Part shown: positions 6,623 through 13,188 of the stretch, in pieces | How the letters are laid out: each line of letters begins with the position of its first letter | Numbering within the stretch: position 1 is the stretch's first letter | Assembly (NCBI GenBank): GCA_002938045.1 | Contig: PTLJ01000004.1 | Location: forward strand, 1 to 21,504 | DNA from: Alphaproteobacteria bacterium MarineAlpha3_Bin4 | GTDB taxonomy: Bacteria; Pseudomonadota; Alphaproteobacteria; Rhodospirillales; Casp-alpha2 | Direction: 5' to 3' | DNA length: 21,504 nucleotides | The notes under the pieces: model-generated | Seen by the model: the letters and a program-made list of their open reading frames with translations, nothing else | Told to the model about the DNA's origin: nothing | The model's database searches: none | Translations under genes and position numbers: made by a program

Positions 6623-8020
6623 ATGCCTTTCGATGATTGCCACGTTGCTGATCCCTCGCTCGCGGATTGGGGTCGCAAGGAGATCGACTTGGCCGAGAGC
6701 GAAATGCCCGGTCTGATGGCCGTGCGCAACGAATACGCCGACGCCCAGCCCTTACGGGGTGCGCGCATCGCCGGCTCGCTTCATATGACGATCCAGACGG
6801 CAGTCTTGATTGAGAGCCTGAAGGTGCTCGGCGCCGACGTCCGCTGGGCGTCGTGCAACATCTTCTCGACCCAGGACCATGCCGCGGCGGCAATTGCGGC
6901 CGAAGGCGTCCCGGTGTTCGCTGTCAAGGGTGAGACGCTGGAGGAGTACTGGGATTACGCCCACAAAATCTTCGAATGGTCTGACGGCGGCACGCCGAAT
7001 ATGATCCTCGACGACGGTGGCGACGCCACGCTGCTGGTGCATCTAGGACGGCAAGCGGAGAAGGACGCCAGCGTTCTCGACAATCCGTCGACCGAGGAGG
7101 AGATGGCGCTATTCGCTGCGATCAAGGAGCGCCTGAAGGACAAGCCCGGCTGGTACACGGAGCTCGGCGACAACATCCGTGGCGTCACCGAAGAGACGAC
7201 GACCGGCGTCCAGCGGCTCTACGAGATGGAGCAGAGAGGCACGCTCCTGTTCTCGGCTATCAATGTTAACGACTCAGTGACCAAGTCCAAGTTTGACAAC
7301 AAGTACGGCTGCCGCGAAAGCCTCGTCGACGGTATACGCCGCGCTACCGATGTGATGATGGCAGGCAAGGTCGCCGTTGTCATTGGCTATGGCGACGTTG
7401 GCAAAGGCTCGGCCGAGAGCTTGCGCAACGCTGGCTGCCGGGTCGTGGTCACAGAGGCCGACCCGATTTGCGCTCTGCAGGCGGCGATGGAGGGCTACGA
7501 GGTCCAGACCATGGAGGACGCGGCGCCCCGCGGCGACATCTTCGTCACTGCCACCGGCAATATCGATGTCATCACCGTCGACCACATACGCGCCATGAAG
7601 GACCGCGCCATAGTCTGCAACATTGGCCACTTTGACAGCGAGATCCAGGTTGAATCCTTGCGCAATTTCAAGTGGATAAACATCAAGCCGCAGGTCGATG
7701 AAATCGAGCTCCCGAGCGGCAACCGGATCATCCTCCTGGCCCAAGGCCGGCTAGTCAATCTCGGCTGCGCCACCGGCCATCCGAGCTTCGTTATGTCAGC
7801 GTCTTTCGCCAACCAGGTGCTGGCCCAGATTGAGCTATGCCAGAACCCGGATCAGTACGAGAAGAAGGTCTACGTGCTGCCCAAACACCTTGATGAGAAG
7901 GTGGCGCATCTGCACCTGGACAAGCTCGGCGTAAAGCTGACTAAGCTGACGAAGAAACAGGCCAACTACATCGGCGTCTCCCCTGATGGTCCGTTCAAGC
8001 CAGACAGCTATAGGTACTAG
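6623..8020 (+). CDS. ahcY: Adenosylhomocysteinase (S-adenosyl-L-homocysteine hydrolase)
   Basis: A 465-residue NAD-dependent cytoplasmic enzyme that splits SAH into adenosine and homocysteine and so relieves product inhibition of methyltransferases. Substrate-site residues include H54 (SLHMT), E190, and K221 and D225 in TKSKFDNKYGCRESL. C230 matches the conserved active-site cysteine. The NAD loop is GYGDVG (255-260), and GHPSFVMS and the closing KPDSYRY are also present. The length is that of the bacterial form, which carries an insertion of roughly 40 residues (about 150-190) relative to the animal enzyme. The start is supported by GAGGA nine bases upstream. The large palindrome upstream suggests dedicated regulation. 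Confidence 0.96.
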   Translation: MPFDDCHVADPSLADWGRKEIDLAESEMPGLMAVRNEYADAQPLRGARIAGSLHMTIQTAVLIESLKVLGADVRWASCNIFSTQDHAAAAIAAEGVPVFAVKGETLEEYWDYAHKIFEWSDGGTPNMILDDGGDATLLVHLGRQAEKDASVLDNPSTEEEMALFAAIKERLKDKPGWYTELGDNIRGVTEETTTGVQRLYEMEQRGTLLFSAINVNDSVTKSKFDNKYGCRESLVDGIRRATDVMMAGKVAVVIGYGDVGKGSAESLRNAGCRVVVTEADPICALQAAMEGYEVQTMEDAAPRGDIFVTATGNIDVITVDHIRAMKDRAIVCNIGHFDSEIQVESLRNFKWINIKPQVDEIELPSGNRIILLAQGRLVNLGCATGHPSFVMSASFANQVLAQIELCQNPDQYEKKVYVLPKHLDEKVAHLHLDKLGVKLTKLTKKQANYIGVSPDGPFKPDSYRY

Positions 8021-8039
8021 CGCCGCCGACGGGATCTCG

Positions 8040-8180
8040 ATGGAGGCCGGCACGTCTTGCCTGATTTATTCCGAGCCTCTCGACGAAGTCACAGAGCAGT
8101 GGATCGCCGTCAAGGTCAACCACCTGCTAATTACCGGCGACGTCGGCATCGCCACGGTGCCGTTCGACCCGGTTCTATAG
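8040..8180 (+). pseudogene. C-terminal remnant of a class II glutamine amidotransferase-like protein
   Basis: Just after ahcY there is an open stretch ending at 8180 that reads CLIYSEPLDEVTEQWIAV, then LLITGDVGIATVPFDPVL. From memory this resembles the C-terminal end of YafJ-type class II glutamine amidotransferases (the pattern SEPLD, W-x-V-P, then a closing PF-P). The catalytic N-terminal cysteine domain of about 200 residues is absent, because upstream lies intact ahcY. It is therefore most likely the tail of a deleted gene and not a small protein. No ribosome site is visible before the nominal ATG at 8040. A chance resemblance is possible. Confidence 0.55.
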
Positions 8181-8186
8181 AGCCTC

Positions 8187-8215
8187 TTGCCGCCGGGAAG
8201 GCGCGGCGGGTAATC
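8187..8215 (+). promoter_or_regulatory. Promoter-like element before the PAS histidine kinase, copy 1 of a shared motif
   Basis: CCTCTTGCCGCC is followed, after eight bases, by GCGGCGGGTAATC. Taken as a promoter, TTGCCG (8187-8192) and GTAATC (8210-8215) are 17 bases apart. The -35 starts 37 bases before the GTG start codon, which would put the first transcribed base at or next to the GTG. A similar element precedes tsaE. The GC-rich spacer could also form a hairpin. Confidence 0.45.
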
Positions 8216-8223
8216 TCTGCTCC

Positions 8224-10611
8224 GTGCCCATTGACCTAACCCAGACCGTCGCTGTGGTCGCCGGCGCTATCGCCGGCATCGCCACCATCTGGGCGGTGGC
8301 GTTGCGCAGTCGGCTAAGGGCCACGGAGGATGAGCGCCTCCGGATCGAGGCTGTCGCTGTCAAGGGTCGTGAGATCTTGGACGCATCGCCCGACGGGGTT
8401 TTCCTGTGGGACCATGCGCTCGGCGGCATCACCTGTTCCAAGCGGTTAGCGGTGCTTTTGAACCTGGAAACCGGCACCAACGCGAGCTACGACGACATCC
8501 GCGTCTGCTTCGAAGGCGATTCGCTGAAAAGCCTGGAACGTGGTGTTTCAGCGCTGCGCAGCAACGGCACCCCGTTCGACCTTGTCCTGACGGCCGGCGA
8601 GCGCACCATCCACGCCATCAGCGCCCGCGCCGAAACCGACGACCACCAGCCGCTCGCCGACATGGTCTGGATGCGTGACATCACCGACAATATTGCGGGT
8701 GAAAAGGACTGGGCAGCGGCCGCGTGTATCAACACGTCCGGCCTAAATGACCGCCACCTGACGGCGCTTCTGGACGCGATGCCAATGCCGGTCTGGCTCA
8801 GGGATTCGAAGCTGGCGCTAGCGTTCACCAACCGAGACGCCGCCGGTATCGTCGAGGGCCGCGCCGACATTGCCGACCGGGCACGACGCGATGGCGCCGC
8901 TGTGACCGAGCGGCGGCTGTTGGATGATGCCGGCCGGGCACGGCTGATGGACGTCACCGAGGTGCCGCTTGGCAACCTCGGCGGCGACACCGGCAACGGT
9001 CGCGGCGGCACCCTCGGCTTCGCCATCGATCGCTCCAACCAGGACGAGATAGCGGGCGCGGCGCAACGCCAGCAGGCAGCCGCCCACGCGGTGCTCGAAG
9101 AGCTGCCGACGGCGGTCGTGATCTTCGATTCCGAACGCGCGCTCAATTTCTTCAATGCCGCCTATTGCGAGCTTTGGGGACTCGATGCCGACTGGCTCAG
9201 AACCCGGCCGAGCTTTGGCGAAGTCCTCGAGCGGCTGCGGGAAGCTCGTCGTCTGCCCGAGGTCACCAATTTCCGCGAGTTCAAGGCCCGCCAGATTGCC
9301 CACTTCACAATCCTGACCGAAGCCGCAGACGAGATCCTGCACACGCCGGACGGCCGCACCATCCGCATGGTGACTGCGCCGCATGGCGACAGCGGGCTAG
9401 TCGTTACCTACGAGGACACCTCCGAGAAGCTCAATCTGGAACGCTCCGTTAACGCCCTCAACGCGGTCCAGCGCGAGACCCTAGATAACCTGCACGAGGG
9501 CGTTGCCGTCTTTGGCAGCGACGGCCGCTTGAAACTGTTCAACCCGGTGTTCCAGCGGTTGTGGGGGTTCGACGGAGTGGATCTGGAGGGTGAGCCGCAC
9601 CTCTCTGACGTGCTCGAACGTACGCGCAGCCTGATTCAGCCACCGGTCGAAAGTGACGAATGGGAAGTCAATACCTGGCGCGTTCACAAGGACCTAGTCG
9701 TAGCACACCTGCTGAGTCGCATTGCTAGCAGCGGCCAGCTCGAGTTCACTAACGGAACCATCGTTGAATACGCTAACGTGCCGTTGCCCGACGGCGCCAT
9801 CCTGCTCAGCTACATGGACGTCACCGCCAGCGCCCAGGTCGAGTACGCGCTGCGCCAGCGCGCCGAGGCCCTACAGGAAGCGGACCGGCTGAAATCTGAA
9901 TTCATCGCCAACGTCAGCCACGAAATTCGCACGCCCTTGAACACGGTGATCGGCTTCGCCGACATGCTCGGGCAAGATTACTTCGGTGAGCTCAATCCGC
10001 GCCAGGCCGAGTACGTGCACGGCATCTTGGATACCTCACGCGGACTGATGGCGGTGATCAGCGATATCCTCGATCTCGCTACGATCGAGGCCAAACGCAT
10101 GGAACTGGAGCGCGACACTGTCGACATCCATGCATTGCTGGTTGCCGCGCTGAATCTCAACCAGGAGCGCGCGCGCCGCAAGGACCTCAAGGTCAAGTTC
10201 GACTGCCCGTCCAACATCGGCTGGATAACGGCTGACGAGAAACGTCTCAAGCAAGTCGTGTTTCACCTGCTCAGCAATGCCATCACTTTTACCCCGCCGC
10301 GCGGAACCGTCGGCCTCAAAGGATGGCGCGAATCGGACGACATAGTCATCGCCGTCGCCGACACCGGCGTTGGCATTCCGCAGACGGATCGCGAGCGCCT
10401 GTTCCGGCCATTCGAAAAAGGCGCTGGCGGCGAGGGCGCAGGGGGCACCGCCAGCGGCAAAGACGATAGTGGCGCCACTGGCCCCGGCCTCGGCCTAACA
10501 CTGGTCCGTAATTTCGTCGAGCTGCACGGCGGCACGGTCGAGGTCAAATCTGCTGCCGGCCGCGGCACCACCGTGACTTGTCGGCTGCCGATTCAGCGCA
10601 CCGACGCCTGA
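8224..10611 (+). CDS. Multi-PAS sensor histidine kinase
   Basis: A 795-residue kinase with an N-terminal membrane anchor (about 8-26). Several PAS-like sensor segments follow, at roughly 48-155, 180-270, 286-400 and 415-535. The clearest are LPTAVVIFDSERALNFFNAAY and LHEGVAVFGSDGRLKLFNP. The phosphoacceptor is H566 in NVSHEIRTPLNTVIGFADM. The ATPase domain has LLSNAITFTPP (N box), DTGVGIP and GPGLGLTLV, with a glycine/alanine-rich lid of about 20 residues between the last two. There is no receiver domain. It belongs to the alphaproteobacterial PAS kinases related to PleC and DivL, but has His where DivL has Tyr. Its partner regulator is not in the window. It starts with GTG and no Shine-Dalgarno, possibly leaderless. 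The signal it senses is unknown. Confidence 0.85.
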   Translation: MPIDLTQTVAVVAGAIAGIATIWAVALRSRLRATEDERLRIEAVAVKGREILDASPDGVFLWDHALGGITCSKRLAVLLNLETGTNASYDDIRVCFEGDSLKSLERGVSALRSNGTPFDLVLTAGERTIHAISARAETDDHQPLADMVWMRDITDNIAGEKDWAAAACINTSGLNDRHLTALLDAMPMPVWLRDSKLALAFTNRDAAGIVEGRADIADRARRDGAAVTERRLLDDAGRARLMDVTEVPLGNLGGDTGNGRGGTLGFAIDRSNQDEIAGAAQRQQAAAHAVLEELPTAVVIFDSERALNFFNAAYCELWGLDADWLRTRPSFGEVLERLREARRLPEVTNFREFKARQIAHFTILTEAADEILHTPDGRTIRMVTAPHGDSGLVVTYEDTSEKLNLERSVNALNAVQRETLDNLHEGVAVFGSDGRLKLFNPVFQRLWGFDGVDLEGEPHLSDVLERTRSLIQPPVESDEWEVNTWRVHKDLVVAHLLSRIASSGQLEFTNGTIVEYANVPLPDGAILLSYMDVTASAQVEYALRQRAEALQEADRLKSEFIANVSHEIRTPLNTVIGFADMLGQDYFGELNPRQAEYVHGILDTSRGLMAVISDILDLATIEAKRMELERDTVDIHALLVAALNLNQERARRKDLKVKFDCPSNIGWITADEKRLKQVVFHLLSNAITFTPPRGTVGLKGWRESDDIVIAVADTGVGIPQTDRERLFRPFEKGAGGEGAGGTASGKDDSGATGPGLGLTLVRNFVELHGGTVEVKSAAGRGTTVTCRLPIQRTDA

Positions 10612-10619
10612 CGTTGGCT

Positions 10620-10836
10620 TCGGTACTCTGTCAAACAATGCGTCGATCGCCGATTGGTCCATGATCTGGGTGGCGAGAATCGGGACCGTGGTAAATTTGC
10701 CGGCGCTCTTGGATTTGTAGCAGGTCGAGCACGGCTCGGCCGTGGCCCGTCCTGCGGCTCCGCTGTTGGCTGCCTAGGCCGGCGCGGAAAGGGCTAGCGT
10801 GATCGCCAGCAATACAAGTATTGTTCGAACTACCAT
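10620..10836 (-). pseudogene. Remnant of a secreted c-type cytochrome-like protein
   Basis: On the minus strand an ATG at 10836, with GAGAGG nine bases before it, starts a signal-peptide-like sequence, MVVRTILVLLAITLALSAPA. A TAG at 10776-10774 follows directly, at the expected cleavage site. The same frame continues with AEPCSTCYKSKSAGKF and then PILATQ. This resembles the heme site and following loop of class I cytochromes c (CxxCH, then P-x-L-A-G-Q), but the heme-ligand His is replaced by Tyr (TAC for CAC). The frame then runs antisense into the 3' end of the histidine kinase, where no likeness remains. A stop, a lost ligand and a missing C-terminus together suggest a dead gene. The family call is from motif memory only. 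This remnant fills most of the gap between the kinase and tsaE. Confidence 0.45.
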
Positions 10837-10882
10837 TCTATCAGACCTCTCAGGCGAAGGGATCAAGCTTCGACAGGGCCTC

Positions 10883-10911
10883 TTGCCGCCCGCTGCGGCG
10901 GCGGATAAAAC
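10883..10911 (+). promoter_or_regulatory. Promoter-like element before tsaE, copy 2 of a shared motif
   Basis: CCTCTTGCCGCC is followed, after seven bases, by GCGGCGGATAAAAC. TTGCCG (10883-10888) and TAAAAC (10906-10911) are 17 bases apart. The -35 begins 38 bases before the tsaE ATG, and there is no Shine-Dalgarno between, so a leaderless or near-leaderless mRNA is predicted. The spacer contains the perfect inverted repeat GCCGCC/GGCGGC. It likely drives the whole tsaE-addA run. Confidence 0.5.
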
Positions 10912-10920
10912 CTATTCGAC

Positions 10921-11418
10921 ATGCTGGTTCCAAATGACGCCGTCTTCGAGATTGAGCTGCCAGACGAAGCAGCCACCAACGCTCTTGCCGCCAGGCTGGC
11001 CAGCGTCAGCGGCTGCGGCGACGTCCTCGCGCTAATCGGCGACCTCGGCACCGGCAAGACCACTTTTGCCCGCGGGTTCATCCACAGTTTCTGCGCCGGC
11101 GACGAGGAGGTACCAAGTCCTACTTTCACCCTGGTTCAGACCTATGATGGCGGCGCGGTACCGGTCTATCACTTCGATCTTTACCGCGTCGAGACACCCG
11201 ACGAAATGATCGAGCTCGGCATTGAGGATGCCTTCACCAACGGTGTCACCCTGATTGAATGGCCGGATCGCCTCGGTACCCTGTTGCCAGCTGACCGGCT
11301 CGACGTGGCCCTAATCCAGGGCGCCGGCCCGGACACAAGGTGGGCACGGCTCGAGGGCCGGGGCTACTGGCGAGCACGGTTCAGCGACGGGCTCGGTGAA
11401 GGCGGGATCCATGGCTGA
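10921..11418 (+). CDS. tsaE: tRNA t6A37 threonylcarbamoyl transfer ATPase TsaE
   Basis: A 165-residue P-loop protein. Walker A is GDLGTGKT (40-47), followed by the family blocks VPSPTFTLVQTY (about 64-75), YHFDLYR (about 83-89) and LIEWPDRLG (about 111-119). TsaE drives the TsaB-TsaD complex that adds threonylcarbamoyl to A37 of ANN-decoding tRNAs. It is the first gene of a tightly packed run, with its stop codon overlapping the start of amgK by 8 bases. The ATG has no Shine-Dalgarno but sits at the predicted transcription start of the element upstream. Confidence 0.94.
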   Translation: MLVPNDAVFEIELPDEAATNALAARLASVSGCGDVLALIGDLGTGKTTFARGFIHSFCAGDEEVPSPTFTLVQTYDGGAVPVYHFDLYRVETPDEMIELGIEDAFTNGVTLIEWPDRLGTLLPADRLDVALIQGAGPDTRWARLEGRGYWRARFSDGLGEGGIHG

Positions 11419-12445
11419 CCGGGAGACCACGGCACACGACTTCCTGGCCCAATGCGGCTGGGCTGGGGCGGACTGCTGGCCGCTCGCTGGAGACGCGTCC
11501 TTCCGGCATTACCAGCGACTGAGCCTGGACGGCCGCCGCGCCGTGTTGATGGACGCGCCGCCGGAGACTGAGGACGTGCGCCCGTTCGCGTTGATCGCCC
11601 GCCACCTGCTTGGGCTCGACTTGAGCGCGCCCGAAATCCTGGCCGAGGATGCGGTCAACGGGTTTCTGCTGCTCGAAGACTTCGGCGACGACACCTTTAC
11701 CCGAGTACTAGCGCAAACGCCCGAAGCCGAGGCTGGGCTTTACGAGTTGGCTGTCGACGTTCTCGCAGACCTCCATCGGCGGCCTACCGCAGACGTGGTG
11801 CCGAGAGGCCTAGAAACCTATAACGATGCGAAGCTGCTCGAGGAAGCCTGCCTGTTGACTGACTGGTACCTGCCGGCGATCACCGGCCACAACATCGATG
11901 CGGCGGTTCGCGATGGCTTCATCGCTGCCTGGCGCAATGGGTTTGCCGCTGTTCACGGGCAGCCGCGCACCCTCGTGCTTCGTGATTACCACGTCGACAA
12001 TCTGATCTGGCTGGACGGTCGTAAGGGAATCGCACGTTGCGGGCTGCTCGACTTCCAAGACGCCGTTGCCGGCCCGGCAGCGTATGATTTGATGTCACTG
12101 CTGGAGGATGCACGACGCAATATCAGCGCCGACCTCAAGCGGTTGATGCTGGCGCGTTACGCCGCTGCTATACCCGAACTCGCCCGTCCGGGACCAGACC
12201 GCGACGCGTTTAAAACCGCGTTCGCTGTCTTGGCGGCGCAGCGCCACGCCAAGGTCATCGGTATCTTCACTCGGCTTTGCCTACGCGATGGTAAGGCCGA
12301 CTACCTGATCCATATACCGCGAGTTTGGCGTCTGCTGGAAGCCAGCCTCGGAGAACCGATGCTGGCGCCCGTCGCCGCTTGGATCGACCGGCACATTCCA
12401 CCCGATCTGAGGGCCGCGTCGCCCGGCACGGAGGCCGCGCAATGA
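11411..12445 (+). CDS. amgK: Anomeric MurNAc/GlcNAc kinase, AmgK-type phosphotransferase
   Basis: A 344-residue member of the aminoglycoside-phosphotransferase fold. GDASFRHYQRL is the N-terminal nucleotide-site block. VLRDYHVDNLIW (catalytic D192, N197) and LLDFQDAVAGPAAYDL (metal-binding D214) form the active site. In cell-wall recycling AmgK phosphorylates MurNAc at C1, and the next gene encodes the partner MurU, which makes the sugar-kinase role much more likely than drug resistance. The frame also has a GTG five codons upstream. ATG 11411 is preferred because it overlaps the tsaE stop in the same way as the other junctions. It overlaps murU by 4 bases. Confidence 0.82.
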   Translation: MADRETTAHDFLAQCGWAGADCWPLAGDASFRHYQRLSLDGRRAVLMDAPPETEDVRPFALIARHLLGLDLSAPEILAEDAVNGFLLLEDFGDDTFTRVLAQTPEAEAGLYELAVDVLADLHRRPTADVVPRGLETYNDAKLLEEACLLTDWYLPAITGHNIDAAVRDGFIAAWRNGFAAVHGQPRTLVLRDYHVDNLIWLDGRKGIARCGLLDFQDAVAGPAAYDLMSLLEDARRNISADLKRLMLARYAAAIPELARPGPDRDAFKTAFAVLAAQRHAKVIGIFTRLCLRDGKADYLIHIPRVWRLLEASLGEPMLAPVAAWIDRHIPPDLRAASPGTEAAQ

Positions 12446-13188
12446 TTGCGGCGGGTGAAATCCGGCCGACCCGGGCTATGGTCCTCGCCGCGGGCTTCGG
12501 CACGCGCATGCAGCCGATCACTGACAACCTGCCGAAACCGTTGATCGAGGTCGCCGGACGCACCCTGATCGACCGCGCCATTGACCGTCTCGCCGACGCC
12601 GGTGTCGAACGTGTCGTCGTCAACCTTCACCACCTCGGCGACAAGATCGAAAATCACCTCAAGGCTCGCGCCACGCCGGAGATCGTGTTCTCGCCCGAGC
12701 CCAAGTTGCTAGAGACGGGCGGCGGTGTCTCCAGTGCGTTACCGCTGCTCGGAACGGCGCCGTTTTACGTCGTCAACGGAGACATTTGCTGGTTGAACGG
12801 GCCGAGCGAGACGTTTTCGCGCTTGCTCGCCGTCTGGAACGAAGAAGAGATGGACGGCATGCTGCTCTTGCATTCGACGGTCGACGCCTACGGCTATCGC
12901 GGCAAAGGCGATTTCTGCGCTGAGCCAGACGGGCGGCTGACACGACGGCCCGAGAATGGGGTTTCTCCCTGGGTGTTCACCGGCGTCCAGATGCTGCATC
13001 CACGGCTGTTCGCGGACGCGCCCGAGGGCGCGTTTTCCCTCAACCTTCTCTATGATCGGGCCTTGGAGGCTGAGCGATTGTACGGCATCATTCACGACGG
13101 CGAGTGGTTTCATATTGGCACACCCGCTGGGCTAGGGGAAGCGGAGACCTATCTCAACACCCGTTACGCCGGCGTCAAGCACAGATGA
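12442..13188 (+). CDS. murU: MurNAc-1-phosphate uridylyltransferase MurU
   Basis: A 248-residue sugar-nucleotidyltransferase. It carries the nucleotide-binding signature LAAGFGTRMQPIT (about 15-27), the substrate loop LPKPLIEV (30-37) and the metal-site region VVNGDICW. MurU converts MurNAc-1-phosphate and UTP to UDP-MurNAc, bypassing de novo synthesis via MurA and thereby lowering sensitivity to fosfomycin in species where it was studied. The start is ATG in an ATGA overlap with amgK, and an upstream extension of the open frame lies inside amgK and is not used. The end is again an ATGA overlap, with addB. A generic NTP transferase is possible, but adjacency to AmgK supports MurU. Confidence 0.85.
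   Translation: MIAAGEIRPTRAMVLAAGFGTRMQPITDNLPKPLIEVAGRTLIDRAIDRLADAGVERVVVNLHHLGDKIENHLKARATPEIVFSPEPKLLETGGGVSSALPLLGTAPFYVVNGDICWLNGPSETFSRLLAVWNEEEMDGMLLLHSTVDAYGYRGKGDFCAEPDGRLTRRPENGVSPWVFTGVQMLHPRLFADAPEGAFSLNLLYDRALEAERLYGIIHDGEWFHIGTPAGLGEAETYLNTRYAGVKHR

Noticed and set aside
10799..11035. A plus-strand open frame overlapping the tsaE start
   Set aside because: It runs through the promoter-like element and out of phase with tsaE, with no family likeness.
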